Assembly (NCBI RefSeq): GCF_964340395.1
Contig: NC_135568.1
Coordinates: 7,296,579 to 7,360,578 of the forward strand
Source: Glandiceps talaboti
Lineage: Eukaryota > Hemichordata > Enteropneusta > Spengelidae
Direction: 5' to 3'
DNA length: 64,000 nt
Shown here: piece by piece, positions 1 through 10,900 of the stretch
How the letters are laid out: every line of letters begins with the position of its first letter
Position numbering within the stretch: position 1 is the stretch's first letter
Made by a program: the position numbers and the translations under genes
The notes under the pieces: generated by a model
The model's database searches: none
Told to the model about the DNA's origin: nothing
Seen by the model: only the letters and a program-made list of their open reading frames with translations

Positions 1-360
1 GGTTTGGTAGAATTCCTATCAAATTTCGACTTCCAGGTAAGTCTCATTAAATTTTTTGATTTCACATTAAAACATTTTATGTTGACTAACAAAAGTTGTT
101 CTTCAGTATTATTCATAGACTTACTTTACAATGTTGTTTTTTTACTTTTCCTAGCTGAATTGAAACTACTTCATCAAAACAGAAAAAGTTCCCAAAAATC
201 TAAGTCACTGACAAACACCCGTCTTTTAATCAGAATGCAATAGATGGAAACAGAATAATTGTTGAAGAAGAGAAAGTAAAGTAGAATGTTCCAGTGATTT
301 TTTGTTCAGGAAAAAATAGTTTAAGAATTGAATCTAACAAGTCAATACAGATACTGTAAT

Positions 361-2447
361 GGGGGTATGGACAGGACACCATAACATGTGACACTTTTGT
401 CAGACAATACACCTATTCTGATCACCTATATTTAAGATTTTTAAATGTCACATTCTTTTATTAGCTCCATGACACTTATTGTTGAAAAATATAGAGTAAA
501 TTGTCACATAGGCTGTTCTTTCTATTATTTTCATTAAAAAAATTATGAATTTCATGTTATGCTGACTGAATAGAAACCACATTATACTACTTCAGCACTA
601 GTACTATATGTATATTGATAATGAGTGAGGAACATAATTAAAATAATGTTAAAAACAATCAATGAATCAACTCTTTCTTTTATTAAAACTGTTGATCAAA
701 TGAACAGCATCAATACAAGACTACTTTGGGGGTACGGACAGGACATCACTATCGATCCTATGTCCCACAAAACACTGTCAAAAACACAGATTTAATCTGA
801 TCACTCTCCCACACTTTCCAACTTTTTTCCATACATCTGTATAATGATTACTAAATTTAAATGTCCAGTCAACTGTTGATAAGACATGGTAGTTACTACT
901 AATATCTGATATTGTTTGATGTTGGTTTGTCGGGCGAGATTGCCAATATTGATAATGCACATTATTAATTTTTAAATCATTAATGTTATTTTATCAATAA
1001 TAGTATAGAAAAATTATTTAGAAATTTAAAAATCTTGAACTTTATACATGTGCTTCATGATACATGTACATCTTCAAACACAATCTATGATTGACATTAC
1101 AAACCAAGTTGTTTGTTCTGTAGCCCGATATGCACATTGAAAAAATGTTCTGCAGGATGGCTCAAAGTTGTGAAGTCATCAGGGCTGTACATGGATAACT
1201 TCAAGAAATTGCATCTACATGTAGGCCCTATGATGAACAGCTTTATTTAACACAGTCTCATGTATTGAAGCATGCATTGCTGATATACGAACTTGGTATG
1301 CATCGAATAAATTAAAGCTTAATGACAGTAAAACAGAGATAATCCACTTATCTCGATTCAGTAAAACCAATCCTGTACCATGTATCACAATTGGGGACAG
1401 CACTGTCAACACATCATCCACAGCACGTGACCTTGGGGTTATACTTGACTCGGAACTTAGAATGACTTGTCATGTAAATAACATCTGCAGAGCAGCATCC
1501 CTAGCCATTCGAAAGATCGGCCAAATTAGAAAGTACCTCGACAATACGAGCACCGAAAGACTAATCCATGCATTTGTTACCTCTAGGCTGGATTATTGCA
1601 ATTCCATCCTCTATGGATTACCATACAAAGAGATCAACAAACTTCAACGTGTGCAGAACACAGCTGCTAGACTTGTTGCCAAACTACACAAATATGATTT
1701 TATATGTAACAACATGATATACAAAACATGGCATACATTTTACAGTAAAATGTTTTTCTCGTGTTTATAATCATGAAAATTCCTAGCAATTGCAACAGCT
1801 ATTCAATACCAACAGAATCATGTGTGGTTTGGGGGGTTTGCTTTCAACAAATAGGGTGTACTGATACATGCAGATATTATCATCATGACAGCAGCAATCC
1901 TGTCCAGTCCGGTACCCATTGTAACACTTGACCATTAATAGGTAAACTACTTGAATGCATTCAAATATTTGAATTACAGAAGCCTGAGTTTAAATACTGG
2001 GTAAACAGTGAATGAATGATACAGAAATTTAAAATCACACATATTTATACACTAAATACTGATGTACTGTAAAGGAAACTTGCGTATGAGCAATATTATG
2101 ATGAACAATTTAGCTATTTAGCAATCATAATTTGCACACTCATGATTTGTTTATGCTTTGATTAATATTATTTACATTGACTATGAAATTGTTAACTTAA
2201 TTAAACACATCAGGAAATTATTTTATTCCTAAAAATAGTATTTCCACAATGTGGGGGTACAGACAGGACATGGGGGACGGACAGGACAAATACCCATTGT
2301 TGTCAAATTCCAGGAATACTACTTGATGATAATTACATGGTTAGTATATAAAGATAGATGATGCTTTATGCCCTATTGATACATACAAACAGAAAATGAA
2401 ATACACTCCTATTATGGGTTTTAGATATAGGGGTACAGACAGGACAT
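361..2447. repeat. Dispersed 17-19 bp G-rich motif, five close copies
   Basis: Consensus GGGGGTACRGACAGGACA at 361-378 (variant TATGG), 728-746, 2,253-2,271, 2,272-2,288 (tandem with the previous copy, lacking T) and 2,430-2,447. A more diverged inverted copy may lie at 1,899-1,917. I did not see it elsewhere in the window. Confidence 0.7.
1237..1701 (+). mobile_element. Non-LTR retrotransposon (CR1/L2/Jockey-like) reverse transcriptase fragment, 5'-truncated
   Basis: An open frame reads ACIADIRTWYASNKLKLND, ARDLGVILDSELRM, RKIGQIRKYLDNTSTERLIH, then SRLDYCNSILYGLPYKEINK and LQRVQNTAARLVAKLHKYDF. The NKLKLND and SRLDYCNSxLYGLP...LQRVQNxAARL motifs are the C-terminal thumb region of many animal LINE reverse transcriptases. 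Two stop codons directly precede the frame, and homology ends at about 1,701 although the frame stays open to 1,770. The catalytic FADD part is missing, so this is a dead 5'-truncated copy. Exact clade not determinable by eye. Confidence 0.85.
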
Positions 2448-2898
2448 TTTTTTTCGATGTAACACATACCTTAAGATTTACGTCAATAGTGTGAAATTAG
2501 GTAGCCACTCTGTTCTTTGTTTGGTTCAATAAAGAAGTAGTCATAGTATCTATCTTTAATAATCAATTTCCTAACATTTAAAAGGGTACTGTTTGATCTA
2601 ATGATGGATTTTTGTCAGGCATATGAAAAATACAGATTTTTATAACAAAGGGATGTGACAGTGATGTGTTACAGTAAATGTGTACAATTTTCTAATACGG
2701 GCACATACCCTTCAAAATTGTCTGCAAAAGATTTACATCATACATATATATCATCTGTTGATAGTATACAAAGTTATTATAGTTGTTTATTTCTTTTGAT
2801 TCAGTGCCAAATATTTACTATATTCTACTGCAAAGTCGTAACGCTCAAAACTGACCCATTTTTGTGCATAAAAATAGTTTCAACAATTCTTGGTGGAT

Positions 2899-3112
2899 TC
2901 ACTTGAAATTTTCAGTTCTAGTTCTCAAAGCTTTCTTCAAAATAAAGTTGGTAGATAGTTTCTCTTTGGCATAGTATTTTGCAACTATGCTTGTAGCATT
3001 GAAAATTTTGTAAATGTACCCTGATTGTGACTGAGGCGTGACATGTGTACCCTTTTGGATCAAGCTCGGATTGGCATCACTGTACTGGAAATGCTCCAGT
3101 GGATCATAAGCC
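2899..3112 (-). CDS. Coding-like segment downstream of the secreted ORF, family unknown
   Basis: After TTTATTTTAG the minus strand reads VLCGRAYDPLEHFQYSDANP then SLIQKGTHVTPQSQSGYIYK, ending in TGA at about 2,899. Composition looks like real protein. A GTAAGC donor-like site ends the upstream piece only 27 bp away, too short for a normal intron, so its link to the signal-peptide ORF is unresolved. It may be a later exon, or part of a damaged gene. Confidence 0.3.
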
Positions 3113-3164
3113 CGGCCGCACAAAACATCTAAAATAAATTGATATATAAGCTTACCTCCAATAA

Positions 3165-3383
3165 TTAGTCAGAGCGAAACTGTTTTGTAGGCAACGGCGT
3201 TTTCAAAGACAGAAACACGTCGACCATTCGGTGTATACAGCCATTTTGGTTCGAGAAATTCATCGTCTGGCATGCAACACCAAACTTGTTTGGGTTACCG
3301 TTTGCGAACGGCCAAGATTGTGGGTTTCCCTCGGCTAGACACGCCAGAGTCAAACAACAGCAAATTAAGTACAACGTTACCAT
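3165..3383 (-). CDS. Small secreted-protein ORF with signal peptide (possible first exon or broken gene)
   Basis: Starts MVTLYLICCCLTLACLAEG, a convincing signal peptide with likely cleavage after Ala/Glu-Gly, then NPQSWPFANGNPNKFGVACQ; 72 codons, AUG context G at -3 and G at +4. A CpG-retaining promoter-like region lies directly upstream. A second frame of the same strand (ATG at 3,273 to TGA at 3,169) reads MPDDEFLEPKWLYTPNGRR and VSVFENAVAYKTVSL, which looks more protein-like than the first frame over that stretch. This suggests a frameshift or unrecognised splicing. No family recognised. Confidence 0.35.
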   Translation of the reverse strand: MVTLYLICCCLTLACLAEGNPQSWPFANGNPNKFGVACQTMNFSNQNGCIHRMVDVFLSLKTPLPTKQFRSD

Positions 3384-3498
3384 CTCTTCTGTAACAAATT
3401 TCTGGCAGGTTTATAGATTTTTATGACCATTTTCGAACTTCACGAATACTCGACACAGCACATGTTGCAGTTCATTACATATTCAAATTTATGTGATT

Positions 3499-3605
3499 TG
3501 CCGAAGGCGCGTTCGTACCCACTCGGAAGACTTCGAATCTGTAGAGTACAGTCTGGACATTCGTCTGCGCAGCCTGTCTGCGCATATTTATCGTACATTA
3601 ACGGT
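3499..3605 (-). promoter_or_regulatory. CpG-retaining, NRF1-like promoter candidate
   Basis: About ten CpGs lie within roughly 100 bp of an otherwise CpG-poor region, with two TGCGCA half-sites (3,566-3,571 and 3,579-3,584) of the NRF1 type. It sits 115-220 bp upstream of the signal-peptide ATG at 3,383 and probably serves that minus-strand unit, though a plus-strand transcript cannot be excluded. Confidence 0.35.
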
Positions 3606-4482
3606 CTAGATATTCATAGAATTTGATGCTTTTTAAAAGTTTGATCTAAATACAACATGACGAAAATTATTATGAATATGGCTCTCTGAGAAGTGGAAAT
3701 TCCAACGACTGTTCCGAAAGAATTATAACATTTTTATCGATTGATCATTGCGTGCATCGTGACTTATCAAAGTGACATATTTTCGACACAAAAAAATATA
3801 CGTCAACTTAAAGTGAAATGTTCATTGATGAAAAACATGTTTACACATAAACAAGCTAGATGAAAATCACATGGGATGAAGTCTATATCTGGAAAATACA
3901 TGGGCCAATTGTGTTTATTATTTTTAAAACATTGTGTAGAAATTACAATGTATAATTCCTAGCTGATCAATGATGACTAAAACCGAATTATCGAAAATAA
4001 AAATTCGTTTTACTTCATCGGTAAAAATTAAAACTAAAGCCAAATTTTGTGAATTTTCATACAGTTGTTAATTGTGCGACGATGTTTAGCATTATGCATT
4101 TTGATCACAATTTACTTGCATACAGTAGTCGAGATTACATTGGACTAAATTTCTAAAAACAAACCGTGAAGGTTACATGTTCAGAGATATAGTTGAATAT
4201 TGCATGGAAAGATTTTACATTGCAGGGCTTCATCAGAGTAGAATTTAATAACAAATCGAATGTTGTATGTGATATGCTTAAGCATGTGTGTCTTCCTCTT
4301 TGCCCAAGCCATTTTACGACAGATATGTTGTCTTCACGGAAGTGAAACTGAGAAATCTCAAAATGAACATCGACCAAACAAAACGGTATTATGAAAAATC
4401 TCACATAAAACTATGTCTTTTGAAGCTACAAAACATGCGAGGAGGTAACTTGTAGATTGTACTGTGACTTTGGAACATTGTA

Positions 4483-4705
4483 CCGACAGACATGTACCAC
4501 CTAGTACCTACAGACACACCAACAGACATACTGACAGACATACTTGAGGACAGACATTTCCACATGCGTGCAAGACTGCTGCAGATACACACACACACAC
4601 ACAAATATCTCTGGGGACAGACAACATTCACAGACATACTTGGGGACAGACAAACATCTCCTAGTTACCTGCAGACACACCAACAGACATACTCAACCCA
4701 TAAAC
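4483..4705. repeat. Degenerate minisatellite based on ACAGACATACT
   Basis: Repeated ACAGACATAC/GGGGACAGAC units; the 22-bp string starting CAGACACACCAACAG occurs at 4,511 and 4,672. A CA run is embedded at 4,588-4,602. Confidence 0.7.
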
Positions 4706-5453
4706 CTCAATCCTCAAGTCAGCTGTACTAATACTTCAATCAAAGGGTAGACATAAAAATTTCCACTGAAATGATAAAATTTATTGATTTTTTTCTTAAA
4801 ATTCAACTAAAAGTTTACTGTACAAGCTCAGCTAGACAACATAAAGAAAAGAAATTGTCAGGCACAAAATGTCTCATGAAAATTAGTAAAAAATATTACA
4901 ATTTCAATGCAACAAAGTAATTAACATAAAATTCAAAATGTATACATTTCTCATAAATGTGACAGATACTTTAAAAACAAAACCGAAGTTTCAGTCCAGA
5001 AAACAAACTGTAAACGGAGTAAACATTTTATAAAACAGCTGTGACTTAAAACGGAACATGGGAACAGAAAATGGTTTTAAGCAATTTATAACGACCCTAG
5101 TAGCACTTAACTGTTTCTGTGGAAATAACCTCTGTTTGCTTAAACAATTCCATGTAAAACTTCACTGCGTCATGTCAGAGAGCGAAGAATATTCTGGCAT
5201 TCGCAGTTTGTCTGACGGTACGTGCTAAAAATAGAAATGTGCGTATTATATGGATTTTGATACATTACATTACAGTATGCTGTAGTGCAGTGTACTGTAT
5301 GAATATGGAGAATATAGTAACCATGGCTCCAAGAATCAATAGGACAGTACATTATAGTTACTTTGTAACGGTAGATGGGAAACAAATGTTCGATCTAAGG
5401 TCTAGTAGACGGATCAAAACGATGTATTCGTGTCCAATTTACCATTCCAAGGT

Positions 5454-5487
5454 AACTGTACTGTACTGTACTGTATGGTACTGTACG
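5454..5487. repeat. (GTACT)n-like microsatellite
   Basis: Imperfect ACTGT/GTACT pentamer run. Confidence 0.7.
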
Positions 5488-6033
5488 GATATGGTTGTTA
5501 TTACTATGGAAAGCAAGCTATCTGCAAACTAAGATAAACAGACTAAAATTATTGCTGTTCAATGTGGTAGATTACACAAGTGGGTGACTTGGTTGTGTGG
5601 ATATAATCACCCTGTAGTCAAGATAGTGTAAACACTGAATGAGGCTGACAATAGTTTTAGTTTGTGTCTATAATCTTAGTACACTGAAGGCTCAATTACC
5701 AGAGTAAAAAATCAAACAATACATATACATGCCATATAATATATTCATTTCCTTTGTGGCAGGTGTGTAAGGTCACTATATGACCCACTCGCGTACATCC
5801 TACTACTGCTGTGGATGGAATGGTTAATTATATTATCGTAATATAGTAAAAAATATAGTAGTTAATACGGTATTTCTACAATACATTGCACCCTTGTCTT
5901 AAACCCCCCAAAATAACATTGGCATTTGTTCACTGCATGTTAACTTGAAAGTAAATACATTATTTATATAATATACTATGTACCCATACACCAACATTAA
6001 CTCTCATGAAACTGACTTAAAATTGTACGTTCA

Positions 6034-6055
6034 TTTTTTTTTTTTTTTTTTTTTT
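6034..6055. repeat. Poly-T tract
   Basis: 22 consecutive T in the ErbB 3' flank. Confidence 0.9.
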
Positions 6056-6777
6056 GCACAAAATTTGAACTTCTTTTTGACTGACACAATGAAATATTCG
6101 TAAGCACTGAACGTTCATCAAATCTTTTCTGGAGAGAATTTTTTATTTTTTTATTTTTGTTACAAACATTGCAAATAATGGTAGGGCAAAATAGATAAAG
6201 AATATGAGGAAGGACTACATTGCAAGGTGAACTTTGACCTGCAAGTTCTTTGACCTTTGACCTGCAAGTGTAAACTTTCCTTTTCTAATAACTTGAGAAA
6301 ACCATAGTATGGCAGTGTACAGGAAAATAAACAACATGAGAACCGGAAGATAAAACAAAAAAACAAAAACAATGGAACAACCAAAAATAACATAAAAATC
6401 ATGAATATTTATTTCGTTAATATACTATCATTTAATTTTGTGAAATGCGCTTCAAGTTCAACTGATTGAGAAAATCAAATTTGCTCTTTCCACAGTTCCC
6501 TTACATTCAGAAGTCTATATACACGTACAGAGCATTTTTCATGACACAGAAGCATAACATAATGACTTTATTCCCCCCCCCCCCTCCCCACATTCAAGAA
6601 TCCTATACAGGTATTGCATATTGATGCAAGGCAAGTGAATGCAGAGTTGTGTTAATTCATTTTTTTCTCTATTTACACATGTTCTGAACAATTAACAATT
6701 ACAAAAAAAAAAGACTGGTTTGGTCCCATACTCATTTGGCAATGTGATGTGAATTTTCAGTTTATCTGATATTTGTG

Positions 6778-6783
6778 TTTATT
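6778..6783 (-). terminator. Candidate poly(A) signal for the ErbB transcript
   Basis: This is the first AATAAA on the gene strand downstream of the stop codon, about 715 nt away. The 3'UTR end has not been established. Confidence 0.25.
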
Positions 6784-7496
6784 TTAAGGTTGATAAATTT
6801 CTATGCTATTGTAAACAAGATCACAATAAACAGAACTGTGTACAACTAATAAACAAAAGTTATTAGAAATGGCACTAAATGACCTAAAGAGGGCGCTGTA
6901 ATGTAACATAGGACCAACCATGATTTCACCTTCAAAATTAATACTTTTCATGATTATTCATTATTCACAATTCTATAAAAATTTAGCAATTCAAGTTAAA
7001 ATTTCGGTAGTGGCTTTGTTTTCGGGAAAGCACCTTTCAAGAGATTTATATAGTTATAGTTATACATAGATTACATATTAAGCTGACATTACATGATAGA
7101 ATCTGTATTAAGTTAAATATTACTACTTTCTAGCTGCAAAGGTCTGTGTCATAAAACTACCCTCCGTGTCTAACACAAGAGTTTTTGTCCACTGTCCAAT
7201 ACGCAGCACGGTTCTGTTACAAAGGGAAAGACTTTTCAAAAAACTTTCTACTTTCGTTAAAATCTGTTGTATACACAAGTTCAGTAAATTTTGAAATATA
7301 AAAACAATTGTACAGATACACAATTCGATAAAAAACTGTTTCTAATAACTTGAGTTAAAAATATTTTTTGAATATGCTGTGACAAGTCTTTGTCAACTTA
7401 TACATGATTGAAAATTGAGTCATTATTTCCTCCTTCACAAAAGGGGAATGCACTAAAAAGACACACAGGGTTCTTGTTTAAAACAACTCCATTTTT

Positions 7497-7933
7497 TTAA
7501 ACAGTTGTGTTTGTTGATGTTGAGCCCATAAGGTGCAAAGCTGGCGCGTGTCGAAGAGGCACTTCATTGATGTAGTCGTGATCTGACAAATACTCCTCAC
7601 TTCCGGCTTGCGAGAGTGAATGTAAACTGTTACTCATAGAATGTCTGTTGCCAGGTAATGAGTTCATACTAGCAGTTAATGATGGGATGCTTCGAGTAAT
7701 AACATTCTTATCATAGTGATTGGGGGATAAAAGTCTATCGCTGGCTTTGTTGCCTCCATTGGGTATCATTTCCTTGGGTGGTTTTTGTAACAATGGAAGT
7801 TTACTCTTATTGTTCTCTTCCTGACTCAAACGATGGTATTCCGGATTGTCCATTGCTGTTGGGTGCAAAACTTGGGAATACGTGGGGTTTCCTTCATCTG
7901 GTTCATCCTGCTCTTCTTGTGGTTCAAAATATT
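7497..7933 (-). CDS. Egfr: ErbB exon 28: terminal exon with phosphotyrosine motifs and PDZ ligand
   Basis: Begins [14 protein letters not shown] and contains a second NPEY ([10 protein letters not shown], Tyr 1409), NPTYSQV, EEYLSD and DYINEVP. NPEY motifs are Shc-type PTB sites, and Y-I-N-E (Tyr 1497) fits Grb2 SH2. The protein ends STNTTV before TAA (7,499-7,497), a class I PDZ ligand (human ErbB4 ends NTVV). Acceptor TTCCACAG. Confidence 0.95.
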
Positions 7934-10900
7934 CTGTGGAATAAATGTCAAATCATAGTCAGAAAAACTGCTTAGCAAAGTACACAAGCGCAGTACAAAA
8001 TGAGCGAGTTATACATAGACCAAGATACAGGAGGTCAAGGGTTAGATGTAATCGGCATGAATTAGTAACTATCAATGTAAAATTTGTATGAATGCAAAAG
8101 AAGTTGAGTCAGCCATATTGAATATTTCATGACAGAGGTCAAAGTTCAAAATATGAATATAATCCAATGTGTAATCCATGTTAAAGTTCTGGAAGGGATG
8201 TATTTGTTTGAACCAATCATGACACAGTGATGTGAATACCATGGTGATATGCAAATTTCAGCATCTCCTTGTCCACAAGTCTACATCAGTGCAATATTTA
8301 TGTTTGATGGTGTTTGCATGCTACTGCAAATTGTCTCTGACTATACAAACACCACGTGAACACCATCAAATCTAGTGAATGAAGCCAGCATGCTGCAGAG
8401 CTTGTATTTGATCATCGCCATGACAATGGTCACAGTATACATGTACACAACGAACCAAAAACACAGGGAAGAAATACAGACACATTACAGGTACATAAAC
8501 ATACACAAGACAGGCTGAGAATGAAGACCGTGCTGTGACATCTGCCCTTTCACCTTTGACCTATGCTCTCTGCTACTCATGCAAAGATTGCCATTGAAAA
8601 TTACTATGTTTATGATTGCAGAAGTACTTGCCAGGAATTTATGTTTGATGTGGGAATAATAGAGAAGCGAGTTAAGTTGATATTACAGAAGTTAAGAGGC
8701 AGAGAAAATACGCGCAAGGTAAGGACATAGTTACACCTACATTTTGTATAAATATGAAATTTGTATTTGTACGATGATTCTAAAAATGAAATACTTTCAG
8801 CTTTGAAATGATTTGGTTATCTACCAGTAGTTGTGTTACAAGTGAAACAATCTAAAACTAACTATGGTAATGCATCAGTTTGACATTTTATTACCATAGC
8901 AACAGCTCAGTTATTACTATGGCAACCAATGAACCTTGTACTACATACCATTTTATAACAAACATGCAGATGAGAGCAACTGTATTTATATGTTTACGAT
9001 TACTGTCTTTGTCGATGTATGTTGACTTTTGGAAATAATTGTTTAGTTAATTGCAAGCAGTTATATCTGTATGTTTATAATTATTTTTGTAAGATTAATA
9101 ATGGCAGGTATATGTTTATGATAGTGGTTTTTTTTTATGTACATTGTGATTTTTGTTATGGCAGGCATTTGTATCTGTAAGTATTGCATTACAACTTTGG
9201 TTGGATGTAAATAATACATAACTATATTGTATGAGTTTTGTTGGGTGTATGTTATACATAACTGTATGTTTTCATGATATTTGTTAATTGCAAGCAGTTG
9301 TATCAATATGTTGATGATTAACTAATTTTTTTTTTTGATAGTATGTTACACTTTTCTTAAATGAATGACCCACACGGTACACATTCATACCTGGGTTATC
9401 AGGTGAAAAGTCAGTTAAATTCCTGTAACGGTTAGCCAATGGCTTCTTGGCAGGCGTATCAGGTGATGGAGCAATATACTCCTCTGCTTCTGCAGCTTGT
9501 TGATGTGCTGGGGAAGTGCAAATTAAAATCAACACAAATCACCACCATGACAAAAAAAGCAGATATATTATAAGTCATTTGCCATGCATAATTTTACTGC
9601 TTATATATATATACATATACCATTGGGATTTCAAATGCAAACATTATCTGCTGTTAACTTTTACTGTTCAAATTATATTTATTCAAATAATATTACTTTC
9701 ATGCGTAGGATTTTTGCGAATAACGTTACTCAGCTTTACACAATACAAACAAAAGCAACATATTTAGCAAAAACAAAAAACGAGGCATGACACAACGTAC
9801 AAACAAACATACAAGCAAAGCTTACAACAGAATAAACACTGACGGAGCACATACAGACTGAGCCAGTGACTGGCGAGGTTTCAGTAACACAAAGTTAGTA
9901 AAACATTTGACGATTGGTTGATATTTGATGACATTAGCACAAACGTCATTTGATTGGTTGGGATAATCACATGACAACTTACCTCTATTTTTCTGTGCCT
10001 GGACAAATAATAACGGATCAGTGCTATATCTTATGCTGTCTTCTTTTTTCTTGACCGGTGAATTTAGTTTTGTTTTTCGACTGTTTGTTCCTTCACCTCC
10101 TTCTGCTCCTAGAACGTCAGGATCGTGTCTGTCATAGGTATAAACACCATCATGTGGCATCTGATGAAAAAAAAAAAAACCCACCAAAAAGACAAAATTA
10201 ATCTTTGAACTTTATGAAATCGTTGCCTTAGTGGAGTTGATTTAGAAATAAGCTCTCCTCATAATGAACATTAAATGCCCAAGTTTCTATCCTGGTTCAT
10301 AACCTTACTGTTGTCGTCTCATTAGTAAAAACGTAAACATTAAACAGGATCATTTATTCTGGACAAACTTTCTCTAAAACTCTGACCGACCACTGTTTCT
10401 CACAACTAAATTTTACTGCTAATCCGAAGTAAGTTGGCATACAGGTATCAAAACAGTTGATTTCAAATAACAAAACTCCCTTTTCATAATTGGTTCATAA
10501 TAGGACATAAGGACTTGGTTACCATGCCAACGATGAACCATCGCTGATATGCCAGGTGGAATTTACAGATTGACCTCTAACCTTTCTATTCTACTTTGGA
10601 TTAATTTGCAGACTTACCGACTGTGGATGTATAGTCATCGGTGCGTACGGATATCCAGTGGATCCTAAACCATCACTTCCGCTGTTTCCAGTCAAAGTGA
10701 CTGGCTGGAGATAATCCTCAGCATCCATCAGTAATTCCGGCCCTTCATCCGGAAGTAGACTGCGATAGAATTCAGTTCTGGAAGGACTTGGCAGTGGTTC
10801 ATTACCATCATTCTGTGAAAGAAAGAAAGAAATCTAATTAATCCACCTGTCAACTTTTCAAAGCAGTGCACCTTTATTGGATTTGACTTTTACTTAGAAG

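Larger units (their letters stand above)
3606..7496. other. ErbB 3' flank, no gene recognised
   Basis: AT-rich with small spurious frames. It includes the presumed ErbB 3'UTR (downstream of 7,497) and the repeats at 4,483, 5,454 and 6,034. Confidence 0.6.

Noticed and set aside
9822-9982. Reading-frame extension of ErbB exon 26 past 9,983
   Set aside because: A consensus GTAAGT donor at 9,982 and phase agreement with exon 27 show the rest is intron.
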